A stretch of 64,000 bases of DNA from Methylobacterium thuringiense. Lineage in GTDB: Bacteria; Pseudomonadota; Alphaproteobacteria; Rhizobiales; Beijerinckiaceae. Under the pieces are notes generated by a model. That model was not told where the DNA came from and made no database searches. It was given only the letters and a program-made list of their open reading frames with translations. Position numbers and translations under genes: made by a program. The DNA is taken from assembly GCF_022179645.1 (NCBI RefSeq), contig NZ_BPRA01000024.1, forward strand, positions 124,001 to 188,000. The letters run 5' to 3'. This document shows, one piece after another, positions 37,341 to 47,804 of this stretch; within the stretch, counting starts at the first letter, position 1, and each line of letters begins with the position of its first letter.

Positions 37341-37663
37341 CCGAAATGAATCAGAAGCGCCCGTGCCGCCGACAACTGCGCCGCGCTCCTGTCTCGATGA
37401 TCGGGCGGCAAGGCGAGAAAGCCGTGAAAAAACGTAGTGAATCGTTCACGACGGCGGAGCTTCGGTGAAAGCTCGTGAATTCCAAATATCGCTTTGTATC
37501 AATGCGTTATCTGTTGAACGCGATTTGCGTCGTCGAAGGTGTCGAGGGCGCGCGGCGCGGAATGATCCGATTCGTCGTCAACACTGCGTAAACTCCGGCC
37601 GCGGAAGTCGGACATTCAGGAAATGGAAACCGTTTTCGGTAATCCTGCCTCGACACCCTCGAC
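37341..37663. other. Intergenic region, transpeptidase / cheZ
   Basis: 323 bp with no supported gene; holds divergent promoters. Confidence 0.35.
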
Positions 37664-38404
37664 ATGGGCCGCAGCCGACCGATGACCGCAAAGCGATACC
37701 GCATCGAGGACACCCTCGGCCTGACCTCGGACATGACGTCGGAGATGGAAGCCGCCTCGCCCGCGCGAGCGGCCCAGCTCGATGAAATCCTGGCTGCGAT
37801 CCAGGATCTGCGGCGCATCACGCAGGCCAGCACCGGCGAGACCATCGACGCCTGCCGGCGCGAACTGACCGAAGCCTTCTCCATGCGCTCCGAACTCGAC
37901 CTGATGAAGGATGCGATCACCCGCACCAAGCAGGAGATCGCCAACCTCCATCGCTCGGACAGCGCCGGGAAGGGAATGAAACGGGTCGCAGGTGAACTCG
38001 ACGCCGTGGTCGAATCGACCGAGGCTGCGACGTCCACGATCCTCGGCGCGATCGAGGAAATCGAGACCAATGCCAACATGCTGCGCGGCCAGCGTCTTCC
38101 GCGGGCGACGCAGGCCCATGTCGACGTCATCCTCGAGCGGGTGATCGTCGCCTACGAGGCCTGCAACTTTCAGGACCTGACCGGCCAGCGCATCAGCAAA
38201 ATCGTGAGCGTGCTGAAGTTCGTCGAGGAGCATCTCGACCGGATGATCGAGGCCTGGAGCGGTCTCGACAGCTTCCGCGAGCTCATCTCGGTCGATACGC
38301 CGCCGCCCTCCGAGGACGACGAGAGCTCGCTCCTCAACGGCCCGAAGCTTGCCGAGGATGCCGGCCACGTCGATCAGACGGATATCGACGCCCTGTTCGG
38401 CTGA
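37664..38404 (+). CDS. cheZ: Chemotaxis phosphatase CheZ
   Basis: 246 residues, mostly helical. The catalytic segment [15 protein letters not shown] (about 168-182) carries the Asp and Gln that dephosphorylate CheY-P. The C-terminal [10 protein letters not shown] is the CheY-P binding peptide. It is an orphan gene here, with no other che genes in the window. An ATG at 37682 is an equally good start. Confidence 0.85.
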   Translation: MGRSRPMTAKRYRIEDTLGLTSDMTSEMEAASPARAAQLDEILAAIQDLRRITQASTGETIDACRRELTEAFSMRSELDLMKDAITRTKQEIANLHRSDSAGKGMKRVAGELDAVVESTEAATSTILGAIEEIETNANMLRGQRLPRATQAHVDVILERVIVAYEACNFQDLTGQRISKIVSVLKFVEEHLDRMIEAWSGLDSFRELISVDTPPPSEDDESSLLNGPKLAEDAGHVDQTDIDALFG

Positions 38405-38457
38405 CCTGCGCGCCGCCGGCCCTTCCAAGCGGAATCGCCGGACCTTACATCGGGGCC

Positions 38458-40512
38458 ATGAGCCGCCACGCGCCCCGATCTGCCCAAGGTGACGTTCCGC
38501 CGGACGCGTTCGACGCCGCCGAGGACGACGAGACCGAGGCTCCGGCTCTCGACGATGCGGCCGAGATCGACTTCGATTTCGAGCCCGGGGCGGTCGCCGC
38601 CGGCACCGAGGTCATCAAGCGGTTCTGGTCGACCCTTCCGACATCGCCCGGCGTGTACCGGATGTTCGATGCCAAGGGCGACGTCCTCTACGTCGGCAAG
38701 GCCAAGAGCTTGAAGGCCCGCGTCGGCTCCTATGCCCGGGGCCAAGCCCATTCGAACCGCATCGCCCGCATGATCGGGCAGACGGCGGCGATGGAGTTCG
38801 TCACCACCGCAACCGAGACCGAGGCGCTGCTGCTCGAGGCGAACCTCATCAAGCAGCTGAAGCCCCGCTTCAACGTGCTGATGCGGGACGACAAGTCGTT
38901 TCCCTATATCCTGCTGACCTCCGAAGGGCCGGCTCCGCAGATCGTCAAGCACCGCGGCGCGCGCCGCCGGAAGGGCAGCTATTACGGCCCCTTTGCCAAT
39001 GTCTGGGCGGTCAACCGCACGGTGAACGCCCTGCAGCGCGCCTTCCTGCTGCGCACCTGCTCCGACAGCTACTACGAGAACCGCTCGCGGCCCTGCCTGC
39101 TCTTCCAGATCAAGCGCTGCGCCGGCCCCTGCACCGGCGAGATCTCGGAGGCGGATTACGCCGGCCTCGCCGAGAACGCGCAGGCCTTCCTGTCCGGCAA
39201 GTCCAACGCCGTGAAGGACCGCATGCGGGAATCGATGCAGGAGGCCTCCGAGGCGATGGAGTTCGAGCGCGCCGCGCGATTCCGCGACCGGATCGCGGCA
39301 CTCTCGACGGTGCAGGGTGTGCAGGGTGTCAACACGCAGGGCGTCGAGGAGGCCGACGTGTTCGCGCTCGACGAACAGGCCGGGCAGTTCTGCATTGAGG
39401 TGTTCTTCTTCCGGAACTTCCAGAACTGGGGCAACCGCGCCTACTTCCCCAAAGCCGACCGCTCCATGAGCGCCGACGAGGTGCTCGCCTCGTTCATCGG
39501 CCAGTTCTACGACGACAAGCCGGCGCCGCGCGTCGTGCTGACGAGCCATGCCGTCGAGGAGGCCGAACTCGTCGCCGCCGCCCTGTCGAGCCGCGTCGAG
39601 TACCGCGTCGACATCCACCAGCCCCAGCGTGGCGAGCGCAAGGCGCTGGTCGACTACGCGCAGCGCAACGCCAAGGAGGCGCTCGGCCGCCGCCTCGCCG
39701 ACACCGCCTCGCAGGGCAAGCTGCTGGTGGCGCTGGGCCAGGCCTTCGGCCTGGACAAGCCGCCGCGCCGCATCGAGGTCTACGACAACTCGCACATCTC
39801 TGGTACGAACGCCGTCGGGGCGATGATCGTCGCCGGCCCGACCGGCTTCATGAAGACGCATTATCGCACCTTCACGATCAAGTCGGAGGAGCTGAGCCCG
39901 GGTGACGATTTCGGGATGATGCGCGAGGTGCTGCACCGCCGCTTCAAGCGCCTCGTCAAGGAGTCGCCGCGTACGCCGAAGGAAGCCGCGCTCGCCGCGA
40001 GCGAGGGCGGCGCGCCGGAGCCGGTCCCCGAGCCGGAGGCCGACAGCGAAACATTTCCCGCCTGGCCCGACCTCGTCCTGATCGACGGCGGCAAGGGTCA
40101 GCTCGAGGCCGCCCGCTCGATGCTGGAAGAAGTCGGCGTCACCGATCTGGCGCTTGCCGGAATCGCCAAGGGCCGTGACCGCGATGCCGGCCGCGAGACC
40201 TTCTTCATTCCCGGCAAGCCGCCGTTCAAGCTGCCGCCGCGCGATCCGACCCTCTACTTCGTGCAGCGCCTGCGCGACGAGGCCCACCGCTTCGCCATCG
40301 GCACCCACCGGGCCAAGCGCAAGCGCGAGATGGTTCGCAATCCCCTCGACGAGATCGCCGGCATCGGGCCGACGCGCAAACGCGCGCTTCTCCACCATTT
40401 CGGGACCGTGAAGGCGATCCAGAGGGCGGCGCTCGAAGATCTCGCCCAGGCTCCGGGGGTGAATGCCGCGACGGCGAGGGCCGTCTACGATTTCTTCCAT
40501 ACGAACGCCTGA
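38458..40512 (+). CDS. uvrC: Excinuclease ABC subunit UvrC
   Basis: 684 residues. An acidic low-complexity leader (1-50) precedes the GIY-YIG nuclease domain ([20 protein letters not shown]), the UVR motif ([13 protein letters not shown]), an RNase H-like 5' nuclease domain ([15 protein letters not shown]) and a C-terminal helix-hairpin-helix ([12 protein letters not shown]). It makes both cuts in nucleotide excision repair. Slightly longer than the usual 610-650 because of the leader and an insert near 510-530. Confidence 0.95.
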   Translation: MSRHAPRSAQGDVPPDAFDAAEDDETEAPALDDAAEIDFDFEPGAVAAGTEVIKRFWSTLPTSPGVYRMFDAKGDVLYVGKAKSLKARVGSYARGQAHSNRIARMIGQTAAMEFVTTATETEALLLEANLIKQLKPRFNVLMRDDKSFPYILLTSEGPAPQIVKHRGARRRKGSYYGPFANVWAVNRTVNALQRAFLLRTCSDSYYENRSRPCLLFQIKRCAGPCTGEISEADYAGLAENAQAFLSGKSNAVKDRMRESMQEASEAMEFERAARFRDRIAALSTVQGVQGVNTQGVEEADVFALDEQAGQFCIEVFFFRNFQNWGNRAYFPKADRSMSADEVLASFIGQFYDDKPAPRVVLTSHAVEEAELVAAALSSRVEYRVDIHQPQRGERKALVDYAQRNAKEALGRRLADTASQGKLLVALGQAFGLDKPPRRIEVYDNSHISGTNAVGAMIVAGPTGFMKTHYRTFTIKSEELSPGDDFGMMREVLHRRFKRLVKESPRTPKEAALAASEGGAPEPVPEPEADSETFPAWPDLVLIDGGKGQLEAARSMLEEVGVTDLALAGIAKGRDRDAGRETFFIPGKPPFKLPPRDPTLYFVQRLRDEAHRFAIGTHRAKRKREMVRNPLDEIAGIGPTRKRALLHHFGTVKAIQRAALEDLAQAPGVNAATARAVYDFFHTNA

Positions 40513-40584
40513 ACCCAAATGCTCAGGCCTCCTTGCCAAACGCCGCGGTTGACGCCCCCGCGAGCGCATGATTTCACCGCGCCG

Positions 40585-41181
40585 ATGAACGCGGTCTTTC
40601 CCCGAAGGCGCTCGCAGGCCTGGACGCTGGCGAACTGCCTGACCTATGGCCGCCTCGTCGCGGTGCCGGTGCTGGTCGCCCTGTTGTTCTGGCCGGACGA
40701 GATCGGGGCGCGGTTCGCCGCGCTCGCGATCTTCATCGTGGCCGGCATCACCGATTATCTCGACGGCTATGTCGCCCGCGCCTACGCGCAGAGTTCGGCC
40801 CTCGGCCGGATGCTCGACCCGATCGCCGACAAGCTCCTGGTCGCGGCCTGCCTGCTGATGCTCGCCGCAGACCACACCATCTCCGGCTTCTCGCTGTGGG
40901 CGGCGATCGTGATCCTGTGCCGTGAGGTGCTGGTCTCGGGGCTGCGTGAGTATCTCGCCGAGCTGAAGGTCGGCGTGCCGGTGAGCAAGGTCGCGAAGTA
41001 CAAGACGACCCTGCAACTCGTGGCCCTGGGTTTCCTCGTCGCGGGGCCGGCCGGCGAGACCATCCTGCCGCACACGGTCGATATCGGCCTCGTCCTGCTC
41101 TGGATCGCCGCAGCCCTCACGCTCTACACCGGCTGGGACTACATGCGGGCCGGAATCCGGCACGTCATCCACGAGCCTTGA
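40585..41181 (+). CDS. pgsA: CDP-diacylglycerol-glycerol-3-phosphate 3-phosphatidyltransferase
   Basis: 198 residues with the CDP-alcohol phosphotransferase signature DYLDGYVARAYAQSSALG and RMLDPIADK (DxxDGxxAR...G...D...D). It makes phosphatidylglycerol phosphate at the inner membrane. The uvrC-pgsA-moaD order is common in alphaproteobacteria. Confidence 0.93.
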   Translation: MNAVFPRRRSQAWTLANCLTYGRLVAVPVLVALLFWPDEIGARFAALAIFIVAGITDYLDGYVARAYAQSSALGRMLDPIADKLLVAACLLMLAADHTISGFSLWAAIVILCREVLVSGLREYLAELKVGVPVSKVAKYKTTLQLVALGFLVAGPAGETILPHTVDIGLVLLWIAAALTLYTGWDYMRAGIRHVIHEP

Positions 41182-41197
41182 GACGATCGGTCGAACA

Positions 41198-41449
41198 ATG
41201 AAGCTCGTGTATTTCGCCTGGGTCCGCGAACGGATCGGCAAGGCCGACGAGACCGTCACCCCGCCACCCGGCATCGACACCATCGCCGGCCTCGTGTCCT
41301 GGCTGAAGACCCACGGCGAGGAATACGCCTACGCCTTCGAGAACGAGGGTGTGGTCCGCGCCGCGATCGACCGGGTGCACGCCCGGCCCGACAGTCCGAT
41401 CACGGGCGCCGCCGAGATCGCCTTCTTTCCACCGATGACGGGCGGCTGA
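41198..41449 (+). CDS. moaD: Molybdopterin synthase small subunit MoaD
   Basis: 83 residues of ubiquitin-like fold ending in the required Gly-Gly (FFPPMTGG). The C-terminal glycine carries the thiocarboxylate used to build molybdopterin. The large subunit gene moaE usually follows but is absent; the malonate cluster begins instead. Confidence 0.9.
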   Translation: MKLVYFAWVRERIGKADETVTPPPGIDTIAGLVSWLKTHGEEYAYAFENEGVVRAAIDRVHARPDSPITGAAEIAFFPPMTGG

Positions 41450-41671
41450 GCTTAGGAAGGGATGCCGTTGAGCGTGGTGCCGTCGATATCGGCGGTCCGC
41501 CCAGGGAGGCTCGGCTTCGCCACCGGCTTTGCAGACGGCGTTCTCGCCGACCGAAACGGCCGATAGCCGTCCATCGTTGTCGTACGCTAAGACATCGGAA
41601 TAGAGGGTTGAATGCCGGCTTCTGTGGCAATCAGCATCCACGAATGAAATTCTATCGTGAGCAATAGCGTC

Positions 41672-42607
41672 TCACCGCGATTGCGCATCTCGCACCCACG
41701 CGACGATGCCGTCCGGAGACCGAAAATCCTCGAGTGCGTGGACGCGGGCTGCGGGTAGAGCGTCGCGCGCCATCGTTGCGAGCGCATGGCCGGGGCCGAG
41801 TTCCAAGACCTGATCGACGCCGTATTCGCGGCATGCCACGAGACATGCCGCCCAATCGAGGGTCTGCGAGATCTGAAGCGCCAGCTTTTCCAGCCCGGCC
41901 TTGGCAGCAAACACCGTCGTCCCATCGAGACCGCTGATGAGGCGCGGCGCACCAGGCCCGGGGCGGCACGGCTCCTCCTGCGCGAGAACATCACGAAACC
42001 GATCTGTCGCAGCCTTGAGTCGCGGCGTGTGCGAGGGCGTGTGGACGGGGAGGACGACGGCGCGCTGCGAACCGGCGCCGACGGCTTCCCGGCAGAGAGC
42101 GTCGAGCGCATCCCGCTTTCCTCCGACGACGCTGCTGTCCGGGGCATTGCGGATAGCGAGGTGGCAGTCGTGGCGGCGGGCCATGCTTTCCACCAGATCG
42201 AGGGGAAGTCCACGAAGGCCCGCGAGGCCGAAGCCATCGCCCGAAGCTGCGTCCATCGCCTCTGCGCGCGTGGCGGCAAGACGCAGCAAGGTGTCTGAAG
42301 GAAATCGCCCCGCGACGCCCCAAGCGGCGAGATCGCCGATACTGTAGCCGGCCACGATCACCCGCTTCGGACCAGCCGCCTCCACGACCGCCCAGCCGGC
42401 GAGGGCGGCGACGCAGCACAGGATCTGCCCGGTGCGGTTCTCGTGCAGCGCCTTGCCGCCGGCCCTTGCGAGGTCGCGCGGATCGGTGCCGCCGAGAAGC
42501 GGCGTTGCGGCCTGGAAAACAGGCTGAGCTTCGATGCAATCGGCCGTCAGGTCGAACATGCCCGGATGTTGGCCGCCTTGACCGGACAGGAGTACGGCAA
42601 GGCTCAC
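41672..42607 (-). CDS. mdcH: Malonyl-CoA:ACP transferase, malonate decarboxylase epsilon subunit MdcH
   Basis: 311 residues from a GTG that overlaps the mdcB stop by 4 bp (GTGA). The malonyl transferase active-site motif is AGYSIGDLAAW (catalytic Ser) with the opening LLSGQGGQHPGM. It loads malonyl groups onto the prosthetic group of MdcC. Last gene of mdcACDEGBH. Confidence 0.93.
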   Translation of the reverse strand: MSLAVLLSGQGGQHPGMFDLTADCIEAQPVFQAATPLLGGTDPRDLARAGGKALHENRTGQILCCVAALAGWAVVEAAGPKRVIVAGYSIGDLAAWGVAGRFPSDTLLRLAATRAEAMDAASGDGFGLAGLRGLPLDLVESMARRHDCHLAIRNAPDSSVVGGKRDALDALCREAVGAGSQRAVVLPVHTPSHTPRLKAATDRFRDVLAQEEPCRPGPGAPRLISGLDGTTVFAAKAGLEKLALQISQTLDWAACLVACREYGVDQVLELGPGHALATMARDALPAARVHALEDFRSPDGIVAWVRDAQSR

Positions 42608-43479
42608 GGGCCGACCTCTTCGACGGCGTCGACGAACAGCGTCATCGCCAGCAGATCCGCCGCACCACCGGGACTCAGGTTGCGCGCGACGAAGGCGTGA
42701 TGCAGCCGCACAGCCTCCTTCAGCCAATCGTCGCAGGAGATGCCCCCGCGCGCGGCGAATCCGGCCGCCGCCTCGCGCGCGAAGCGGTAGCCCGCCTCTC
42801 CCCCACGGTGGAGCAGGTTGGTGTCCTGCAATTGCGCGATCAGAGCGAGACAGGCTTCGACCCTGGCCGCCTCCGGATTGTCGGGCTGAGCGACCCGGCC
42901 GCGGCGCAAGGCGGGCAGCCCGACGCGATAGAGCGTTGGAAAGCCCGCCGCAGCCTCTGCCGGCGCACCGCCGATGCGGTAGCGTTGCCGGACCCTTGCG
43001 CCGGGCATGTGCAGCAGGGCCGGCCCACCGAGAATGTCTGTTGCGTAACGGGCACGCACATGAGCGCCGAGCACACCCGGACCCAAGGGGGAGCCTCCGT
43101 CGTCGAGGGCGCCTGCCGCCGCGACGAGCAGCCCGAGGCCGAAGATCGCGCCGCGATGCGTATTGATGCCTGCCGTCGCCGTCCGCATGGCGGATTCCGC
43201 GTCGAGACCGATTCGGCGCAGAGCGTCCATGCCGCGATCCTCGGCGCCTGCACGCGCCAGTTCTTCGAAGTAAGGCTCGAGCGCTGCCGCACTCGCCTCG
43301 AAGGTCGATGCGTCCATGTCGGCGTGGCTGCCGCTGTCGACGCGGCTGACGAGGCCGGGTTTGGGGTAGGTGTCGAGTTCGAGCCGCAAGGCGTCGACTG
43401 CCAGGCGCGCGATGCGCTTCTGGCCGCAAGGCGTGGGCGTGGGCGTGGGCGGGGCAGGCCAGGCGACGGCTGCGCTCAC
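42604..43479 (-). CDS. mdcB: Triphosphoribosyl-dephospho-CoA synthase MdcB
   Basis: 291 residues from a GTG overlapping the mdcG stop (GTGA). CitG/MdcB motifs: TYPKPGLVSRVDSGSHADM, AGINTHRGAIF and LQDTNLLHRGG. It makes the 2'-(5''-triphosphoribosyl)-3'-dephospho-CoA precursor of the MdcC prosthetic group. The N-terminal extension to 43584 lies in mdcG and is not used. Confidence 0.93.
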   Translation of the reverse strand: MSAAVAWPAPPTPTPTPCGQKRIARLAVDALRLELDTYPKPGLVSRVDSGSHADMDASTFEASAAALEPYFEELARAGAEDRGMDALRRIGLDAESAMRTATAGINTHRGAIFGLGLLVAAAGALDDGGSPLGPGVLGAHVRARYATDILGGPALLHMPGARVRQRYRIGGAPAEAAAGFPTLYRVGLPALRRGRVAQPDNPEAARVEACLALIAQLQDTNLLHRGGEAGYRFAREAAAGFAARGGISCDDWLKEAVRLHHAFVARNLSPGGAADLLAMTLFVDAVEEVGP

Positions 43480-44135
43480 GCCGCGATGCTCGCGCGCAAG
43501 GCCGCGGCCGGACGCATGTCCAGGCGGTCCCGATACTTGACCAGCACCTCGCCGTCCTCCGGCGCCTCGAACAATTCCCGCCAATGGATGCCGGCGCCGT
43601 CGGGCAGGATCAGTTCACCGTCCAGGCGCATCGGGGTCTTGGCCGCGACGTCGGCGATCTCGCCGAGCAGGCATGGCGGGAGCTTGTCGGCGAGCGGCCA
43701 GAGGAGATCGAGGTCCGAGGCCGGCGTCAGGTAGGCGAGGCCGGTCATGGCCTGCCAGAGCAGCGCGCCGAACGGGCGCGGCACGACGCCATGACGTCCG
43801 CCAACGGCGATCAGCGCTTCGATCGACGAACGCCAAGCGGGCGGAGCCACATCGGCAACATCCGCGAGACTCGGCGCCGGGCACGGTTCGAGCGCGTCGG
43901 GCCGCAGAACGATGCCGATCCGCCGCTTGCCGTCGCCGGGCGGCAGAGGCAGCCCGAGCGGCACCGTGAGGCGGTCTTCGCCAGCGTTGCGACGGCGCAC
44001 GATCAAAGGTCGGCGCTTGTGCGCCCAGGTTTCAACGTGGGGCACGCCCTCCAGGTCTGGACGCCCGCGAAGGTGCGTCGCCCACGACGCGGGATCGATC
44101 CTGAAGAGGTCGTGGCGACGGAGGCTGTCAGGCAC
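43476..44135 (-). CDS. mdcG: Phosphoribosyl-dephospho-CoA transferase MdcG
   Basis: 219 residues from a GTG that overlaps the mdcE stop by 8 bp. HDLFRIDP at the start and TPASDLDLLWPL, a nucleotidyltransferase-like D-x-D motif, are typical of MdcG. It attaches the prosthetic group to the serine of MdcC. Confidence 0.92.
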   Translation of the reverse strand: MPDSLRRHDLFRIDPASWATHLRGRPDLEGVPHVETWAHKRRPLIVRRRNAGEDRLTVPLGLPLPPGDGKRRIGIVLRPDALEPCPAPSLADVADVAPPAWRSSIEALIAVGGRHGVVPRPFGALLWQAMTGLAYLTPASDLDLLWPLADKLPPCLLGEIADVAAKTPMRLDGELILPDGAGIHWRELFEAPEDGEVLVKYRDRLDMRPAAALRASIAA

Positions 44136-44844
44136 CGCGCGCCTGCTCTGCGACGCGCGCGGCAACGTCCTGGGCGGCCGGACGGCCGCCGCGCTCACGG
44201 CCGAGCCGGTCGCGGTGGTCGCCCTGCGGCAGATTGCCGATCAGATTGCGGATCTGGCCGTCGAGTGGCTTGCCCGGATCGAGCACGACATGGACGGCGC
44301 CGGTCGCGACCATGTTGTCGAGCCCCGGCGCGAAGACCGGGGTCGATTTCGCCATGTCCTCGAGCTTGTCCAGCGGGAGTTTGGTCACGCGTGCGACGGA
44401 GGGCAGGTCCATGACGCTTGGATGGGCCCCCGGCAGTGCGGCGAGCACGCGGGTGGCGAGCGCGGTCGCGATGAAGGCGCCAGCCGCCGAGTGGCCGTAG
44501 ATCAGACCGATCGTCGGATGCCCGGAGTGGTTTGCGAGGAGCAGCGACTTGGCCAGATGGGCGAGACACTCGTTGAGGCCGAGCAGTTCGTCGCGCCGGC
44601 TCATGCGCTGGCTGTCCGAATCGATCGCCACGAGGATCGGTGCGCGATCGCCCGCGCGGATCGCTTCCAGCACGGCCGCCGACAGCGTCAACGCCTCGTC
44701 CACGCCGAGCGGTGTGGTGCCGTCGATACCGACGACATGAAGCGGATGCCCGTCGAGGCTGCCGCCGCCGGTGACGAGGCCGTTCTCGACGACGACCGAA
44801 TGGCCGTCCGGAAACAGCGAGGCGAGGATTTCAGCGAGCGTCAT
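44128..44844 (-). CDS. mdcE: Malonate decarboxylase gamma subunit MdcE
   Basis: 238 residues of crotonase/carboxyltransferase fold. GIDGTTPLGVDEALTLS and GLIYGHSAAGAFIATALA mark the subunit, which with MdcD decarboxylates malonyl-MdcC. It starts 14 bp inside the end of mdcD. Confidence 0.93.
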   Translation of the reverse strand: MTLAEILASLFPDGHSVVVENGLVTGGGSLDGHPLHVVGIDGTTPLGVDEALTLSAAVLEAIRAGDRAPILVAIDSDSQRMSRRDELLGLNECLAHLAKSLLLANHSGHPTIGLIYGHSAAGAFIATALATRVLAALPGAHPSVMDLPSVARVTKLPLDKLEDMAKSTPVFAPGLDNMVATGAVHVVLDPGKPLDGQIRNLIGNLPQGDHRDRLGRERGGRPAAQDVAARVAEQARGA

Positions 44845-45745
44845 GGGAGGCCTCCGTCACGCCTGCCACGGTTTCCGCGAAGGCGGCCGTCGTCATGGAC
44901 GGGATCGCGTCGGGATCGTTGACGCCGAGCCGAGCCCAGATCTCCGTGGCGTCGCGGCAATCGCCGAACCGCACCAGGCGTGACTCCAGGCGTGCCTGCT
45001 CGGCGTCCAGGGTCGCGAGGTCGAAGGCCGGAGCGTGCCCGATCAGGTCGAGCGCGGCGGCACGGAAGGCGGAAACGGAATCGTCGACATAGGCGTCGGC
45101 TCCCCCGATCAGCCTGCGGTGCTTTCCGCCCATGGTACGCCAGACCAACGCCCGGTCGCGCGAGTCGAATTCCTCCGCACCCTTGTTCGTCTCGATCACT
45201 TCAGGACCGGAGACCGAGATGCGCCCGCTTTCCGAAACGGCAAGGCGTGAACAGGTGCCGGCGATGAGGCCGCCGCCTCCGTAGCAGCCGGACCGGCCGC
45301 CGATCAGTCCGATCACCGGCACGCCGGCCGCGCGTGCATCGACGATGGCACGCATCGTCTCGGCAATCGCGGTTTCGCCGGCATTGGCCTCCTGCAGCCG
45401 GACGCCGCCGGTATCGAGCAGGATCAGCACCGCGTCCGGCTTCACGTCGAGCGCGGCGCGAAGCAGGCCGACGAGCTTGCCTCCGTGCACTTCGCCGAAG
45501 GCGCCGCCCATGAAGCGGCCCTCCTGGGCGGCGATGAGCACGGGCTTGCCGTCGAGGGTGCCGCGGCCCGTGACGATGCCGTCGTCGAAGGCGCGCGGCA
45601 GGTCGAAGAGCGGCAGATGCGGACTCATCCGCCGCTCGGCAGGGCCCAGGAATTCGACAAATGTGCCTGCGTCGAGAAACGCAGAGAGGCGCTGACGGGC
45701 CGTGGCCTCGTACCAGCTCACCGCATTCGGATCGGGAAGAGCCAT
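44831..45745 (-). CDS. mdcD: Malonate decarboxylase beta subunit MdcD
   Basis: 304 residues from the ATG at 45745. Carboxyltransferase fold with FMGGAFGEVHGGKL, LLDTGGVRLQEANAGE and GGRSGCYGGGGLIAG, which form an oxyanion-hole face. It pairs with MdcE as the biotin-independent decarboxylase core. It begins 2 bp after mdcC. Confidence 0.94.
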   Translation of the reverse strand: MALPDPNAVSWYEATARQRLSAFLDAGTFVEFLGPAERRMSPHLPLFDLPRAFDDGIVTGRGTLDGKPVLIAAQEGRFMGGAFGEVHGGKLVGLLRAALDVKPDAVLILLDTGGVRLQEANAGETAIAETMRAIVDARAAGVPVIGLIGGRSGCYGGGGLIAGTCSRLAVSESGRISVSGPEVIETNKGAEEFDSRDRALVWRTMGGKHRRLIGGADAYVDDSVSAFRAAALDLIGHAPAFDLATLDAEQARLESRLVRFGDCRDATEIWARLGVNDPDAIPSMTTAAFAETVAGVTEASHDAR

Positions 45746-45747
45746 GC

Positions 45748-46056
45748 TCAAGCCTCCATCAAGCGGGCGCCCTGCAACAGGCGCAGGGAAACGGTGTCGG
45801 GGCGCGCGCCGCCATCGTTGATGCTGATGCGCAAGCCGCCGGGCTGCGCACGCGCGACGAAGTCGGCGACCACGGCTTCCCAGACATCGCCGAAGCCGTT
45901 GATCGGCGTTTCGATCGCGATCTCGCACGAATCGGGTGCCAGGATGCGCTCCAGCAAGACTTCGAGATTGCCCGATGCGACGACACCGGTGATCGCTTGC
46001 GAGGTCGTGCCGCCGAGCGGCTTCGTCGTCGTGTGGCGGAAGGTCAGCGTTTCCAT
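45748..46056 (-). CDS. mdcC: Malonate decarboxylase acyl carrier protein MdcC
   Basis: 102 residues. Ser28 in VVASGNLEVLLE is the expected attachment site for the phosphoribosyl-dephospho-CoA group. It carries acetyl/malonyl groups between MdcA, MdcH and MdcDE. Confidence 0.93.
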   Translation of the reverse strand: METLTFRHTTTKPLGGTTSQAITGVVASGNLEVLLERILAPDSCEIAIETPINGFGDVWEAVVADFVARAQPGGLRISINDGGARPDTVSLRLLQGARLMEA

Positions 46057-46066
46057 GGGGTAACCC

Positions 46067-47725
46067 TCACCAGTTTCGGAACCGGGCCGGCGGCTCGTAA
46101 AGACCACCCGACCAGTGCGCGAGATCCTTGATCGACCTGGCCGCCAGCAGGGAACGGTCGGCGTCGAGCGGTTCGATGCCGAGATCTTCCGGACGGCGAA
46201 CGATGCCGCGCGATCGCAGCTCTTCGACCTTCGCCTTGTCGCGTCCGCGCCCGACCTCGGTGTAACCGGCCACGCCGCGGATCGCCTGTTCGCGCTCGTC
46301 GGCGTCACGGCAGAGCAGGAGGTTCGCGATGCCCTCCTCGGTGACGATGTGGGTGACGTCGTCGCCGTAGATCATCACCGGAGCGAGCTCCAACCCGATC
46401 TTTTTCGCGAGTTCGAGGGCGTCGAGACGCTCGACGAAGGTCGGCACGAGCTTGTCGCCGAAGGTCTCGACGAGCTGTACCACGAGCTTGCGCCCGCGCA
46501 TCAAGGCCGGATCGCCGGTGATCTGCGCCTCTCGGCCCGCCTTCATCCAGGTATCGGAGGGGTGGCGCCGCCCATGCGGGTCGGAGCCCATATTGGGCGC
46601 GCCGCCGAAACCAGCGACGCGGTTCGTCGTGATGGTGGAGGAGTGGCCCATCAGGTCGATCTGCAAGGTCGCGCCGATGAACATGTCGCAGGCATAGAGC
46701 CCGGCGGTCTGACAGAAGGCGCGGTTCGAGCGCAGCGAGCCGTCGGCGCCGGTGAAGAACACGTCCGGCCGCTCACGGATGTAGCGGTCCATGCCCACCT
46801 CCGAGCCGAAGCAATGCACCTGCTCCACCCAGCCCGACTCGATCGCCGGGATCAGCGTCGGATGCGGGTTGAGCGCCCAATGCGTCGCGATCTTTCCCTT
46901 GAGGCCAAGTCTCTCCCCATAGGTCGGAAGCAGCAGTTCGATCGCCGCCGTCCCGAAGCCGATTCCATGATTCAGCCTGCGGATGCCGTATTCCGCATAG
47001 ATCCCCTTGATCGCCATCATGGCCATCAGGATCTGTGTCTCGGTCATCGCGGCCGGATCGCGGGTGAAGAGCGGCTCCACATAAAAGGGCCTATCCGCCT
47101 CGACGACGAAATCGACGCGGTCACCCGGGATGTCGACGCGGGGGACTTTTTCGACGATCTCGTTGACCTGGGCGATGACGACGCCGTTCTTGAAGGCGGT
47201 GGCCTCGACGACCGTCGGCGTGTCTTCGGTGTTCGGCCCGGTATACAGATTGCCGTCGCGATCGGCCGATACGCCGGCGATCAGCGCGACGTTCGGCGTC
47301 AGATCGACGAAGTAGCGGGCGAACAGCTCCAGATAGGTGTGCACCGCACCGAGTTCGATCTGACCGCCATAGAGCATCTTGGCGATGCGGCCGCCCTGCG
47401 GGCCGGAATACGAGTAGTCGAGCCGCTTCGCGATCCCCTGCTCGAAGACGTCGAGATGCTCCGGCAGCACGATGCCTGACTGCACCATGTGCAGGTCGTG
47501 GATCTTCGCCGGATCGCAGGCGCTCAGGCCACGTGCGAGGCAATCGGCTTGCTTCTGGTTGTCGCCCTCCAGGCAGACTCGATCGCCCGGCTTCAGGACG
47601 GCCTCCAGCAGATCGACGACGGAGGCGGCCGCGACGACCTTGCCGCCGCTCCGTCCGTCCGAATGCGCGCGACCGGCAGCGATTCGCGCATCCCGATCCG
47701 CACGCTGCTTCCGCCAATCCACCAT
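46067..47725 (-). CDS. mdcA: Malonate decarboxylase alpha subunit MdcA
   Basis: 552 residues, full length. RRLNHGIGFGTAAIELLLP and GHSSTITTNRVAGFGGAPNM are typical of the acetyl-S-ACP:malonate ACP transferase. It exchanges acetate for malonate on MdcC. GGAGG precedes the ATG. First gene of a seven-gene operon with overlaps or tiny gaps throughout. Confidence 0.95.
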   Translation of the reverse strand: MVDWRKQRADRDARIAAGRAHSDGRSGGKVVAAASVVDLLEAVLKPGDRVCLEGDNQKQADCLARGLSACDPAKIHDLHMVQSGIVLPEHLDVFEQGIAKRLDYSYSGPQGGRIAKMLYGGQIELGAVHTYLELFARYFVDLTPNVALIAGVSADRDGNLYTGPNTEDTPTVVEATAFKNGVVIAQVNEIVEKVPRVDIPGDRVDFVVEADRPFYVEPLFTRDPAAMTETQILMAMMAIKGIYAEYGIRRLNHGIGFGTAAIELLLPTYGERLGLKGKIATHWALNPHPTLIPAIESGWVEQVHCFGSEVGMDRYIRERPDVFFTGADGSLRSNRAFCQTAGLYACDMFIGATLQIDLMGHSSTITTNRVAGFGGAPNMGSDPHGRRHPSDTWMKAGREAQITGDPALMRGRKLVVQLVETFGDKLVPTFVERLDALELAKKIGLELAPVMIYGDDVTHIVTEEGIANLLLCRDADEREQAIRGVAGYTEVGRGRDKAKVEELRSRGIVRRPEDLGIEPLDADRSLLAARSIKDLAHWSGGLYEPPARFRNW

Positions 47726-47745
47726 CGGTCCCTCCGGGGCATTGC

Positions 47746-47751
47746 GTATAC
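47746..47751. promoter_or_regulatory. GTATAC palindrome, putative MdcY operator 1
   Basis: GTATAC with flanks gC..Gaa, 21-26 bp upstream of the mdcA ATG, inside the predicted 5' leader. MdcY of Acinetobacter is recalled to bind ATTGTATACAAT; only the core matches fully here. Confidence 0.55.
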
Positions 47752-47804
47752 GAAGACGCCTAAATTCCGCATTGCAGAATTTTTATGCAGCCATCTCAGC
47801 CATT

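Noticed and set aside
36525-37349. Long plus-strand frame opposite the L,D-transpeptidase gene
   Set aside because: Arg/Gly-rich shadow of a clear minus-strand gene; typical of GC-rich antisense frames.
38374-41283. 969-codon minus-strand frame across cheZ end, uvrC and pgsA
   Set aside because: Antisense shadow of three well-supported genes; no domains.
41450-41671. Possible moaE after moaD
   Set aside because: No frame with a MoaE motif; the interval to mdcH is non-coding.
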